A stretch of 28,192 bases of DNA from Candidatus Heimdallarchaeota archaeon AB_125 (lineage in GTDB: Archaea > Asgardarchaeota > Heimdallarchaeia > Heimdallarchaeales > Heimdallarchaeaceae). Position 1 is the first letter of the stretch. Each line of letters begins with the position of its first letter. The notes beneath the pieces are model-generated. The model did not search any database, had not been told where the DNA came from, and was given only the letters and a program-made list of their open reading frames with translations. This document shows, one piece after another, positions 1 to 7,838 of the stretch. The stretch is from assembly GCA_001940755.1 (NCBI GenBank), contig MEHH01000006.1:1-28192 (forward strand). The letters run 5' to 3'. Both the position numbers and the translations under genes were made by a program.

Positions 1-669
1 ATTCTCTTCTTTTTCTAATTGCATAACTAGAGGAGAATATTCTCTTTCTTTTTCTTGAACTTTCTTCTTTGAATTGATATAACTACTAAATATCTCTTTA
101 AGTCCTGTTGCGACCAACAAACTGTCTAGTTTTTTATGAGGTGAACCATCTGCAAAAGAACTGAGATATCCTTCTTCAGTGAAGTTGAGCATAGTATCAT
201 CAAATATACCAATGTTCCTCATTAGAATCTGAATCTGTTTTTTGGTGACGTTTATTCCCTTTCCTCCTTTATCAACTAACTTTCTTCTAATGTTTCCTTC
301 CTGATTTATTTTCACATCAACGATGAAATAATCGTCTTCGATATATGGTATTAAATCAGGATCGGAAGTAGTGAAAACTCTGTTATCACTTAATTTTGGA
401 TTATTCAATTTAAGCTTGATTTGACAGTGTTTATCAAATGGACCTACAACCTCTTTGTAAGTACTTAATGAAACACGATTGGGAACATGACCTATTGCAA
501 TAATAAGAGCTTCTAGAATCTGTGTTTTTCCACTCCCATTAGCACCTGAAATGACAACAATTGGAACTTCTGACAGTCTCAAATCTGTAGTCTTATGCAT
601 TTTGAAATTATATAGCATAAGGCTATCAAAAATGTACAAATCTGAATTAGATTCAGCTGTAATTGTCAT
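1..669 (-). CDS. SMC/RecF-like ATPase, N-terminal part (cut by window edge)
   Basis: The reading frame opens with ATG at 669 and stays open for 223 codons to the left edge, so the C-terminus is missing. Around residues 42-49 there is a Walker A loop, GANGSGKT, preceded by a strand ending VVISG and followed by an ILEAL helix. This is the arrangement of SMC, Rad50 and RecF/RecN-type ATPases. Near the edge the sequence becomes rich in Lys and Glu (KKKVQEKEREY), as expected where a coiled coil begins. Members of this family bind DNA and act in chromosome organisation or repair. Whether this one is a true SMC, Rad50-like or another coiled-coil ATPase cannot be told without the Walker B/signature half. 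A TATA-like box lies at 703-713. A long frame on the opposite strand at 551-754 is a shadow. Confidence 0.72.
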   Translation of the reverse strand, partial: MTITAESNSDLYIFDSLMLYNFKMHKTTDLRLSEVPIVVISGANGSGKTQILEALIIAIGHVPNRVSLSTYKEVVGPFDKHCQIKLKLNNPKLSDNRVFTTSDPDLIPYIEDDYFIVDVKINQEGNIRRKLVDKGGKGINVTKKQIQILMRNIGIFDDTMLNFTEEGYLSSFADGSPHKKLDSLLVATGLKEIFSSYINSKKKVQEKEREYSPLVMQLEKEEN

Positions 670-702
670 TCAGTTCCGCTCTTGGAATCTAGCGACAAAT
701 CA

Positions 703-713
703 CTATTTAAAAC
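703..713 (-). promoter_or_regulatory. TATA-like box for the SMC-like ATPase
   Basis: Read on the minus strand the box is GTTTTAAATAG, about 34-44 bases before the ATG at 669. Archaeal TATA boxes lie about 25 bases before the transcript start, so the leader would be short (about 10-15 bases). Confidence 0.4.
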
Positions 714-727
714 AAGCTATTACATGG

Positions 728-757
728 GTAAAAATAAAAGAAAAAAGAAAATGAAAA
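728..757 (-). terminator. T-rich terminator of the large surface protein gene
   Basis: Directly after the stop codon (758-760, minus strand) the coding strand carries several T runs within about 30 bases, without a strong stem. Intrinsic termination in archaea depends mainly on such U tracts. Assigned by position and composition only. Confidence 0.4.
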
Positions 758-3700
758 TTAGTTTTTGAATTTCTTTCTAGCACTGTAAACAACTGCTGTG
801 ATAAAGATTGCACTGATTGACCAGAATATTATATCCAGAGATCCTGCTCTAGTATGTCTTCCACCAGTAAATACGTCAACACCTGCAGAAGATCCTGTTT
901 GAGTAGATTGTCCATAATCTTCCCAATCTTCTTCCTCTTGGGCTGAACCATCTAATGCAGATAGTAAAGCAGCATCTGTAACATCAGGTGTTTCAATAAT
1001 GCCATCAATTGCAAGATCACTACTGAATCGACTATCATAGACTATTATGATACCAGGAATGTAACATCCAGAACTGGTTAAGAATATCCATCTCATTGTA
1101 AATACAACTGATTCACTGGGTAAGAGAGTTATTCCCTTGAATCTGATTACGCCAATACCTAGATATGTTTCGTTTGCAGTTAACCCTTTAGAAGTTGTTT
1201 TTCTTAGTAGTTGCATTTCAGTAGCGTTATAGAACTGAACAGCTGTTATATGAGTTCTTTCATCACCAATATTGGTAACTGTTATAGTGATTTCTAGTTC
1301 CCAAGGAGCATCAGTTGGAATGATATAATTAACACTTACATCAATATCTAGTATCGGTTGTGGAAATGCTGGTCTTCTGTTTTGAGTTTTTGGTAGAACC
1401 AATCCCCAATCCATATTGGAAGCTACAAGTTGATAAGTTTCTGCAGCTCCAGCAAAAATTGAAGTTAATCCCAGTGATCCGGGTGCTAATTCAATTATTC
1501 CGTCAGATAAGATTGTTTGTCCTACATCACTCTTGAAACCTGCTACTGCATAAACTGGATGAATACCTAGGAATGAATTTGCTAGAACATCAGCTTGATT
1601 ACTATATGTAGCACCTGGTAAAATTGTTCCGATTTCATCAACAAAGAAAAGCTCAGGATCAACTATTTGCCAGTCTGGACCCATTCTTCCATGATAAAGA
1701 GCTAGAATAACTTCTTCAGCTGGTAGATTGCCAGTATTTTCAATTGAATAGTATACTGTAACTGGATCTCCTACTAAATATGCAGTTTGATTCAATGAAA
1801 CATGAACATTGAGAACAGCTTCATCATCTGCTATTTGTAGATTAATTCCATTGCTGAATCCATAATATTCAAAACCTTCTGCATCCTCATATGCAAATCT
1901 TGCACCAGTTGATAACCAAGTGTTTGTCCAAGGCTCATAATAGCTCAATGGTCGACTAAATCTGTCGCCTAAGTGAGGTAGTATTAAATCACCTAAACCA
2001 AATAGATATCTTAAAACATCATTACCGTTCTTTTCTACAGTTGTTAATTGTAAAGCAGGAAAGCCTGTTCCAACGTTTACTTCATCAAGACCCATCATAC
2101 CATAAAGATTAACATCTGAAGGTATATTATCTAAAGCCCAGCTAACATTAACTGATTCACCAGGATGTAATAATGGAATAGTAGTGCTTAGAAATGTTTC
2201 ATTGTAACTACCTTCTAACCCTACACGACCAATTTCTTTGGATATGAATGTGAAATTCAAAGGATCTGGAGTAAAAATAGGTTGTTCAGAATATAATATG
2301 TCGAAGAGATAATCTCCTGCAGCTTGAACAGAATTCAATAATGCTACTTGATATTCAGGTATTACATTACCAGCAGCTGCCAAAATTGGACTGATTGCTA
2401 TAGGTTCTAAGAAAGCTGTAGCTTGATCAACTAAGACATTAGGTAATCCATTTGGAGAACTGAATGTTATGAATGTAGATATAGTACCTTCATCTCCTAT
2501 ACCTCCAGTCAAATCATAGGGCATACTATCGTTTTTAACTTGTTGAATAGTATTTGCAGGCTTAATATCTACATAGGATAAATCTGAGTTGTTTTGATAC
2601 CAGCCATCAAGAATTAGAAACTCTTGTGTATATACATAATCAGGATATAATCCTTCATCTGCAAACAGAGCACCTTCAAACGTCATCAAGATTTCTCCAG
2701 AAATTGTATTTGAATATCCTTCAATTATTGTCACATCATCTCTTAAATCCCAAAGATTTGGTTTTTGTTCTAAGAATTTTAAGAAGTCAGGTCCTAATGG
2801 ATAACTAATTTCGATATCTACAGCATCTTCAGTTCCAGTATTGTTAACTACATAGTCCATCTGTAACCTTCCAGTTGAAAGCAGTAAATCTTGATCATAA
2901 GCCATATTTACTGATACTCTTGGAGAGGATGATAGTACAGTATGATTTATGTTATATACAACCTCATAGTTTGAAGGAAGTTTAGCTAACGACCAGGGAG
3001 TATTTAAATCCCAATCCATCTTTCCTGTAATTTGCGGAGCAAAGTTATCTGCTTCTGGAGTAATACTTAGTGGATTGATTGTATATGGGAATCTGAACTT
3101 AAGAACAGAGAATTTAGGAAAACCAATTACAGGAGTCACATCTTCTTCAAAGATGTTATCAGTTGATAATGTATAAGTTGTAGTTCCAGTAATTGCATCT
3201 GGATCAACGTAATATACACTTCTAGCTGCTGTAAGCATTCCATCGACTTTTATATTACCCATAAAAGCCACTTTTACAGGAGAATCAGTTACTTCAACTG
3301 GATCTAGTAAGGACACAAATCCGTTACTAATATCTGATTGAAATTCAGCAATCAAAGTACTAAATATAGTCTCTGGCATGCTACCCGAAAAGATGTATAA
3401 GTAACTTCCAGCTAAGCCTTCAGCTCTTGACCACATCAAATTAGTTCCGTAAACTGCATTAAATATTAAAGCTATTTCAATTGCTCTAGCCAAACTACCT
3501 CCAGGTCCCAAAGAATCATCGATTTCTAGTAAAAGTGTAGCATTCTCTGGTGATTTGAAAGGTCTTCTTAAAATATAATCTTGAAAATCTGATTGGTTTG
3601 AAGCAATAAAAGCCCAATTTTTCACTAAGCCGAACAGTGGATTGGCATCTATAGCAGGCATATCGCCACCTATAAGGTCCATTTCTACTACGGCTGCAGA

Positions 3701-3871
3701 ATCTATTCCAGCGATTATTCGCATTTCTTCTACAAAAACAGGATTCATAACATCAGCGTTGAGTGTAGTGTCTTGTGAAATTATCTGAGCTTGAGTCACT
3801 GACCCACTCATTGTAAGTAATATAATAGTTAAACCCAACAAGGCTGAACCCAAAATTGCCTTTTTTTTCAT
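758..3871 (-). CDS. Large secreted, membrane-anchored surface protein with CARDB/DUF11-like modules
   Basis: The 1037-residue product begins with a classic signal peptide (MKKK, then a hydrophobic stretch to about residue 25, then VTQAQ) and ends in one hydrophobic helix (roughly residues 1013-1030) followed by a basic RKKFKN tail. The body should therefore be outside the cell and anchored by its C-terminus. At least three stretches look like the immunoglobulin-like CARDB/DUF11 folds of archaeal envelope proteins: VVNNTGTEDAVDIEISYP near residue 345, YYSIENTGNLPAEEVIL near 725, and ITVTNIGDERTHITAVQF near 905. Many N-x-S/T sequons are visible, consistent with glycosylation. An acidic, Ser/Thr/Gly-rich linker precedes the anchor. 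No enzyme motif was recognised. The start is well supported by a strong Shine-Dalgarno at 3877-3883. The function is probably envelope structure or adhesion (inferred). Confidence 0.8.
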   Translation of the reverse strand: MKKKAILGSALLGLTIILLTMSGSVTQAQIISQDTTLNADVMNPVFVEEMRIIAGIDSAAVVEMDLIGGDMPAIDANPLFGLVKNWAFIASNQSDFQDYILRRPFKSPENATLLLEIDDSLGPGGSLARAIEIALIFNAVYGTNLMWSRAEGLAGSYLYIFSGSMPETIFSTLIAEFQSDISNGFVSLLDPVEVTDSPVKVAFMGNIKVDGMLTAARSVYYVDPDAITGTTTYTLSTDNIFEEDVTPVIGFPKFSVLKFRFPYTINPLSITPEADNFAPQITGKMDWDLNTPWSLAKLPSNYEVVYNINHTVLSSSPRVSVNMAYDQDLLLSTGRLQMDYVVNNTGTEDAVDIEISYPLGPDFLKFLEQKPNLWDLRDDVTIIEGYSNTISGEILMTFEGALFADEGLYPDYVYTQEFLILDGWYQNNSDLSYVDIKPANTIQQVKNDSMPYDLTGGIGDEGTISTFITFSSPNGLPNVLVDQATAFLEPIAISPILAAAGNVIPEYQVALLNSVQAAGDYLFDILYSEQPIFTPDPLNFTFISKEIGRVGLEGSYNETFLSTTIPLLHPGESVNVSWALDNIPSDVNLYGMMGLDEVNVGTGFPALQLTTVEKNGNDVLRYLFGLGDLILPHLGDRFSRPLSYYEPWTNTWLSTGARFAYEDAEGFEYYGFSNGINLQIADDEAVLNVHVSLNQTAYLVGDPVTVYYSIENTGNLPAEEVILALYHGRMGPDWQIVDPELFFVDEIGTILPGATYSNQADVLANSFLGIHPVYAVAGFKSDVGQTILSDGIIELAPGSLGLTSIFAGAAETYQLVASNMDWGLVLPKTQNRRPAFPQPILDIDVSVNYIIPTDAPWELEITITVTNIGDERTHITAVQFYNATEMQLLRKTTSKGLTANETYLGIGVIRFKGITLLPSESVVFTMRWIFLTSSGCYIPGIIIVYDSRFSSDLAIDGIIETPDVTDAALLSALDGSAQEEEDWEDYGQSTQTGSSAGVDVFTGGRHTRAGSLDIIFWSISAIFITAVVYSARKKFKN

Positions 3872-3876
3872 TTTAG

Positions 3877-3883
3877 ACCTCCT
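3877..3883 (-). promoter_or_regulatory. Strong Shine-Dalgarno of the surface protein gene
   Basis: On the minus strand AGGAGGT lies 5 bases before the ATG at 3871. It is the most complete Shine-Dalgarno in the window. Several neighbours have none and look leaderless. It suggests high translation and fixes the start. Confidence 0.75.
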
Positions 3884-3914
3884 TTATTGTCTAATCTTTA
3901 TTAGTGATTACTTT

Positions 3915-3925
3915 AATTATAAGTA
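3915..3925 (-). promoter_or_regulatory. TATA-like box for the surface protein gene
   Basis: The minus strand reads TACTTATAATT, about 45-55 bases before the start. This leaves a leader of about 20-25 bases containing the Shine-Dalgarno. Position and composition fit an archaeal TATA box, but AT-rich DNA makes chance matches common. Confidence 0.4.
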
Positions 3926-3937
3926 TTCTTTTAGAAT

Positions 3938-4050
3938 CCTCTAAAGTTAATAACTTCGAAAAAATTAGAGGCTCTAATTACAATCTTTCTAATTAGCAAT
4001 GTTAGGGAATCAACTATCTAATAATATGAAAATCTCAATTATCTCATATT
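3938..4050. repeat. Cluster of three small inverted repeats
   Basis: Three hairpin-forming repeats lie in the gap between galT and the surface protein gene. CCTCTAA (3938-3944) pairs with TTAGAGG (3965-3971). CTAATTA (3974-3980) pairs with TAATTAG (3990-3996) over a 9-base loop. AATATGA (4023-4029) pairs with TCATATT (4044-4050). The first right arm is also part of a 13-base palindrome (TTAGAGGCTCTAA, 3965-3977). They may serve in galT transcript termination or processing, be part of a small RNA, or be operators. The sequence alone does not decide. Confidence 0.4.
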
Positions 4051-4062
4051 AGCAGATGAAAA

Positions 4063-5019
4063 TTAAGACATTTTTTCTCTAAGTATATTTGCAGCTGTTT
4101 CTGGTAACATTCCATTAATGTAGGTCTTTGTACTGGTTTCAACCGCTCCTAGAAGTTTAAGTGATTTGGTGTTTCTCTGGGGTGTATGTATTTTGAAATA
4201 GAGATGGAACATGTTTGAACCTTGTGTATTCAAAGGACTCTGATGCAATGAGAGAGAGTAACTAACATCTTTCTCAAAAACATTATTCAGGGAAACAATA
4301 ATTTGCTTAATAGTAGAAATGAAAGAATCCATCTCTGTTCTTGTGCATTGATGTAGAAAGTTGACATGACGTTTTGGGTAGACAAACACGTCATAAGCAT
4401 GTCTAGCAAAATACGGTATTAAAGCAATAAGATTGTTATCTTGAAAAACAATTCTTTCATCTCTCTCCTGTTCTTCCTCAATATAATTACAAAACATACA
4501 GGAATTATTTTTTTTATTAAATTGCTTTACCGCATCAAGTTCCTTTTCAATTTCTTTTGGAATCATTGGAAATCCATAGATTTGCCCATGAGGGTGGATA
4601 AGAGTTGCCCCTACATCTTCACCATAATTTTCAAAAGGGAGAATGTATTTGATATTTTTATCCAAACTATATTCTTTTGTCGCTTCCATCCATTTTTGAA
4701 AGATTTGGAAAATTTCTTCGTTTGATAAGTCAATAAATTTAGCATCATGAATATTTGTGTAAACAACAAGTTCACATTTACCATAATTGCTCATTTTTGT
4801 TCGAAATTCTCCAGAACTAATTTTCTTAGGATCATTTCCAATTTCAAGTGCTGGAAATTTATTTGGTATTCTAATAGGTTCAATAAATTCTGGAACTTCT
4901 GGTGATCCAGAGCAGAGTGGACAAAAATCTTCTTTCCTATCTGGTCTTGCTTGTCTAGCTTCAGAATAAATTATCCATTCATTAGTAAAAGGATTTTTTC
5001 TGATTTCTTTATGACTCAT
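4063..5019 (-). CDS. galT: Galactose-1-phosphate uridylyltransferase
   Basis: GalT exchanges UMP between UDP-glucose and galactose 1-phosphate in the Leloir pathway, in the cytoplasm. The 318-residue protein has the expected signature: the zinc-binding CPLC pair at residues 33-36, and GATLIHPHGQIYG around residues 138-149. In the latter, the second histidine of HPHGQ (H144) is the nucleotidylated residue and H142 is a likely zinc ligand. A second pair, CMFC, lies near residue 175. The RHAYDVFVYPKRH stretch and the late FHLYFKIH motif also match the HIT-like GalT fold. The length is slightly below typical bacterial enzymes (about 350). The start at 5019 leads straight into the conserved IRKNPFTNEWIIYSEAR segment. 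It is divergent from a GH57 hydrolase, which may release or transfer the sugars it handles. Confidence in the family is high; the exact sugar phosphate could differ. Confidence 0.9.
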   Translation of the reverse strand: MSHKEIRKNPFTNEWIIYSEARQARPDRKEDFCPLCSGSPEVPEFIEPIRIPNKFPALEIGNDPKKISSGEFRTKMSNYGKCELVVYTNIHDAKFIDLSNEEIFQIFQKWMEATKEYSLDKNIKYILPFENYGEDVGATLIHPHGQIYGFPMIPKEIEKELDAVKQFNKKNNSCMFCNYIEEEQERDERIVFQDNNLIALIPYFARHAYDVFVYPKRHVNFLHQCTRTEMDSFISTIKQIIVSLNNVFEKDVSYSLSLHQSPLNTQGSNMFHLYFKIHTPQRNTKSLKLLGAVETSTKTYINGMLPETAANILREKMS

Positions 5020-5040
5020 TGCTTTAGAACTGCTATTTGA

Positions 5041-5050
5041 ATATTAATAT
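5041..5050 (-). promoter_or_regulatory. TATA-like box for galT
   Basis: ATATTAATAT, itself palindromic, lies about 22-31 bases before the galT ATG. That distance implies a leaderless or nearly leaderless transcript, in keeping with the lack of a Shine-Dalgarno. Confidence 0.4.
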
Positions 5051-5103
5051 CTTCGGATATCTTTGAAGTAAATAGGGACCACAGATTCATATCCCCCAAA
5101 ACG

Positions 5104-5112
5104 TTTATATTA
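5104..5112 (+). promoter_or_regulatory. TATA-like box for the GH57 gene
   Basis: TTTATATTA sits only about 10 bases before the first in-frame GTG (5121) but about 21-29 bases before the second GTG (5133). Given usual archaeal spacing, this favours a leaderless start at 5133. Confidence 0.45.
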
Positions 5113-5120
5113 TAAATTAA

Positions 5121-6371
5121 GTGCTTCCTCTTGTGTATTCTACAATTGTTTTACATGCCAATTTGCAGTATGCAGAAATTCCTGTTAGTGAAATACCAGA
5201 AGTGGTGAAGAAGAGTTACATCCCTGTCCTCTCTACTTTACTAGAAATTCCTAAACTAGAAGTCGTTCTTAATTTTACAGGTGTTACTTTAGAGATATTG
5301 AAAAATAGTTATCCTGAAGTTATTGATTTGCTTAAAGAAGGAATAGATCAAGGAAAATTTGAAATGGTAGGTTGTGGATATTCACATCCAATCTTTCCCT
5401 TATTACCAGTTATAGATATGAAGAAACAGATAGAATTCAATAATGAAGTTCTAGAAACAACTCTGAATTATAAACCTAAGGGATTCTGGTTACCCGAACT
5501 AGCTTATGATCCCCTTATTCCAGGTGTTCTCAAGAGTTTTGATTTCTTATATACTTTCATCGATGAAGAATTATACAACATGAGCTCCCCTTTACTTAAT
5601 GATTCAAATGAGTATAATTTTCCATACTACTCTGCAACTCATTATATCATCGAATTTATGAAAGCTAAAGGAGTCTTTCGTAAGTTTCTCAAATATAGAA
5701 AAGCTACAAAAGGTCTCAGAAAATCTGCTAAAAAATCAAATTTCAATCCAGTTGAATTAAAAGGTGTTAAAGGTACAATCACAGGATTGAAAGTTCCTCA
5801 AGCTTGGAGTATTTTCTCTTCTGCAAGTTTGATGAAATTCCCATTCATTTCACAACAAAAGGCAATAAGAAACCTAGCGAAACACAAACATTCAACAGGG
5901 CTTATTATTCCTTATGGAACAGATATAGAGTTTTTTGGTTATAGAAGTCTTGTTGAGGGAAGAATGATAACACATGAGGATTTAAGGAAATTCATAGAGA
6001 GAATGATGAAAATCCCAGACAACCAGATGATCTTACCTCACAAATATTTGAAAGACAACAAACCAAAAGATCTTGGATATATGAAGACTGGAAGCTGGGC
6101 TCCTGATAGAAGGCTAGATCTTTGGACAAGAGATGAAGACAATCAAAAACTTGAGAGACTCTGTGGGGAAGCACGATGGTATTTTGCCCATCTTTCAGAA
6201 AGTGAGATTACTGAACAAATGTGGAAACACTTACTTCTTGCAGAAAATAGTGATGGAAGAGGATGGGATCCAATCCCTGAGAGAAGGTTGGATTGTTTTT
6301 CACATGCATACGATGCCATTGAGCTAGCTAGAGAAAAATACCTTGACCGCTACATACGCAAAAAAAACTAG
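5121..6371 (+). CDS. Glycoside hydrolase family 57 enzyme (amylase/galactosidase-like)
   Basis: GH57 enzymes are retaining alpha-glucan or alpha-galactoside hydrolases and transferases. The expected motifs appear in order. STIVLHANLQYAE (residues 7-19) replaces the usual HQPY motif. GCGYSHPIFPLL (84-95) is the GxxHP motif. GFWLPELAYDP (121-131) carries the probable nucleophile E126. YGTDIEFFGYRS (265-276) carries the probable acid/base D268. At 416 residues it is compact, lacking the long C-terminal domains of amylopullulanases, with only a short helical C-terminal part (residues 300-410). The frame opens with GTG at 5121, but the conserved motif begins so early and the TATA-like box lies so close that GTG at 5133 (412 residues) is the better start. 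The divergent galT makes an alpha-galactoside or storage-glycan role attractive. The substrate cannot be read from sequence. Confidence 0.85.
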   Translation: MLPLVYSTIVLHANLQYAEIPVSEIPEVVKKSYIPVLSTLLEIPKLEVVLNFTGVTLEILKNSYPEVIDLLKEGIDQGKFEMVGCGYSHPIFPLLPVIDMKKQIEFNNEVLETTLNYKPKGFWLPELAYDPLIPGVLKSFDFLYTFIDEELYNMSSPLLNDSNEYNFPYYSATHYIIEFMKAKGVFRKFLKYRKATKGLRKSAKKSNFNPVELKGVKGTITGLKVPQAWSIFSSASLMKFPFISQQKAIRNLAKHKHSTGLIIPYGTDIEFFGYRSLVEGRMITHEDLRKFIERMMKIPDNQMILPHKYLKDNKPKDLGYMKTGSWAPDRRLDLWTRDEDNQKLERLCGEARWYFAHLSESEITEQMWKHLLLAENSDGRGWDPIPERRLDCFSHAYDAIELAREKYLDRYIRKKN

Positions 6372-6457
6372 TTGATATAATTCATAGAACGACAATGTTT
6401 ATAATAATCATTTCAAATCACTATTTGTTCGTTCATTGATTAGATTGTTGGGGCAAA

Positions 6458-7291
6458 ATGGAAATAGAAATATATATTCATGATGAGCATTGTGATCACT
6501 GTCAACCTACGTTAAAGTTTCTAACAGCCGTTATCAGCGCTCTAAAGACACAAGAAGTAAAACTTATAGTTCATCAAGTAAGTAAGAAAAGAGAATCAGC
6601 TGAGAAAAAAGGTATTCCCTTAAACCAATTACCTGCAATCCTTTTACCTGCAGGTTGTATTGTTGCAGGTTCTTTATCTCATGACTTAATTGGAGTTCTT
6701 GTTTGTAGTTTATTAGCTAAATCCAAAGTCCCCATTCAATCAATTGAAAAATTTGAAGTAAGCAAAAAAGAAGCTCCCTTATTGCTGGAACTAGCTTCTG
6801 CAATGATAGAGTATCAAGCTGCTTATACATTAAGAAGAGATAGATCGTATACATTCATAGTCAAAGAATCAACAGAACAAATCCCTCTGGAAAGATATGA
6901 ACAACTTTCTAAGAACACAAAGCTAATGGTTCTAACTAACTTTGATAAACAAACTAATACAGATTTGTATGAACTTGGGCTTGACCCCAATGTATACCTA
7001 GGGCACATCATCCGAGATAATATTTACTTATCTGCGAATCTTATTATCTGGAGAGATCGTGCAAACCATGTCAGTTTTTTCCGAGTTAGAAGAGTTGAAG
7101 GAGATAAATATGTTGGAACTTGCTCATGTCTTCTTGGTGACGGCAAACAGATGATAAAAGAGTTCTTCAAACCTCTATTTTTGACATCTGCAACAATAGA
7201 TTCTGAGGGAACTAAGGGAACTGGTCAAAACAGAATTGTAGCTAATGTAAAAGAAGTTAGTAATGATTTAGATCAATTGCTAAGAAAATAA
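6458..7291 (+). CDS. Thioredoxin-like domain fused to an unrecognised C-terminal domain
   Basis: The first 85 or so residues look like a thioredoxin/glutaredoxin fold: a beta strand IEIYIHDEHC, a CDHC redox pair (residues 13-16), a long helix, a second strand KLIVHQV, and an LPAILLP segment like the cis-proline region. The rest (about residues 95-277) is unfamiliar. It contains YTLRRDRSYTFIVKES, NLIIWRDRANHVSFFRVRR and a Cys pair (GTCSCLLGDG near 225), and alternates predicted strands and helices like a ligand-sensing or dimerisation domain. A loose likeness to the C-terminal sensor domains of archaeal TrmB regulators is possible, but no winged helix is seen. A GGGG stretch just before the ATG may act as a weak ribosome site. 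It probably acts in cytoplasmic redox chemistry; the partner is unknown. Confidence 0.55.
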   Translation: MEIEIYIHDEHCDHCQPTLKFLTAVISALKTQEVKLIVHQVSKKRESAEKKGIPLNQLPAILLPAGCIVAGSLSHDLIGVLVCSLLAKSKVPIQSIEKFEVSKKEAPLLLELASAMIEYQAAYTLRRDRSYTFIVKESTEQIPLERYEQLSKNTKLMVLTNFDKQTNTDLYELGLDPNVYLGHIIRDNIYLSANLIIWRDRANHVSFFRVRRVEGDKYVGTCSCLLGDGKQMIKEFFKPLFLTSATIDSEGTKGTGQNRIVANVKEVSNDLDQLLRK

Positions 7292-7301
7292 TCTACAATC
7301 G

Positions 7302-7478
7302 TTATTTCTTCAAAGTTCCAAACCCATCACATAAATTGAATTCGATCATACATTCTCCAGTTTTAGTTACATAATATTTACAATATCCGCCCATTATAGG
7401 GTCGTACTTCTCACAATCAGCATTTGAAGCACTGTCGTCAGATTTCTTGCTACTGGGGGGGAGTGGAATTTCCGCCAT
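7302..7478 (-). CDS. Small cysteine-containing protein (58 residues)
   Basis: A 58-codon frame runs from ATG 7478 to TAA 7302. The first 20 residues are Pro/Ser/Asp-rich and probably disordered. The remainder carries four cysteines (C22, C33, C43, C50) in a YDPIMGGYCKYYV...GECMIEF pattern that could bind a metal. A TATA-like box at 7512-7521 sits about 40 bases before the start. A run of seven G (plus strand) encodes the Pro-Pro stretch. No family was recognised. The evenly spaced cysteines, the promoter and the gene-free surroundings suggest a real gene. Confidence 0.55.
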   Translation of the reverse strand: MAEIPLPPSSKKSDDSASNADCEKYDPIMGGYCKYYVTKTGECMIEFNLCDGFGTLKK

Positions 7479-7511
7479 TGTACTTACCTACAAAGATATG
7501 AATTTGAGTTG

Positions 7512-7521
7512 AATATAAATA
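7512..7521 (-). promoter_or_regulatory. TATA-like box for the 58-residue protein
   Basis: The minus strand reads ATTTATATTC, about 34-43 bases before ATG 7478. It lies between the two small cysteine-rich genes, suggesting each has its own promoter. Confidence 0.4.
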
Positions 7522-7538
7522 GTTTCTCAGTGATTGAA

Positions 7539-7688
7539 TCAACCAACAAGATACTTGGGATTCTTTCTTTCACAGTGAGGACAAGTTTCATCATATTTCC
7601 CTAAAGGAGTTTCACATCCAGTACACTTGAATGGTTTGCCTTCTTCTTTAGTATCTTTAATTTTATCTGAATCATTGTCGCTAAACAT
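7539..7688 (-). CDS. Small zinc-ribbon protein (49 residues)
   Basis: A 49-codon frame runs from ATG 7688 to TGA 7539. A charged N-terminal tail (residues 1-18) is followed by a compact zinc ribbon: CTGC at 22-25 and CPHC at 36-39, with a short GKYDE turn between. This is the two-CxxC knuckle pattern common in short archaeal proteins. Such proteins often accompany transcription, translation or DNA-binding machines, but nothing here points to one. It is transcribed in the same direction as the neighbouring 58-residue protein, about 60 bases upstream of it. Confidence 0.62.
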   Translation of the reverse strand: MFSDNDSDKIKDTKEEGKPFKCTGCETPLGKYDETCPHCERKNPKYLVG

Positions 7689-7803
7689 TTCTATACTATT
7701 ATTAAAAAAATGATTAATAATTATTGCGGGTAAGATTAATTAAGGTAATTTATGTTTTCTTACAGAGACACAACGCTTATTATAGGCCAAAAATCACTTA
7801 CTG

Positions 7804-7818
7804 TTTAAAGATATAAAA
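7804..7818 (+). promoter_or_regulatory. TATA-like box for the AMP phosphorylase operon
   Basis: TTTAAAGATATAAAA lies 21-35 bases before the ATG at 7839, giving little or no leader. A weak GGCGGT lies 7 bases before the ATG. Confidence 0.4.
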
Positions 7819-7838
7819 ATGAATCTGGCGGTAATAAA

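Noticed and set aside
7454..7461. Run of seven G (plus strand).
   Set aside because: It encodes the Pro-rich part of the 58-residue protein and needs no separate explanation.
7689..7838. Possible riboswitch before the AMP phosphorylase.
   Set aside because: The 150-base gap is AT-rich with a TATA-like box close to the ATG; no stable stem or known aptamer pattern was seen, and the transcript looks leaderless.
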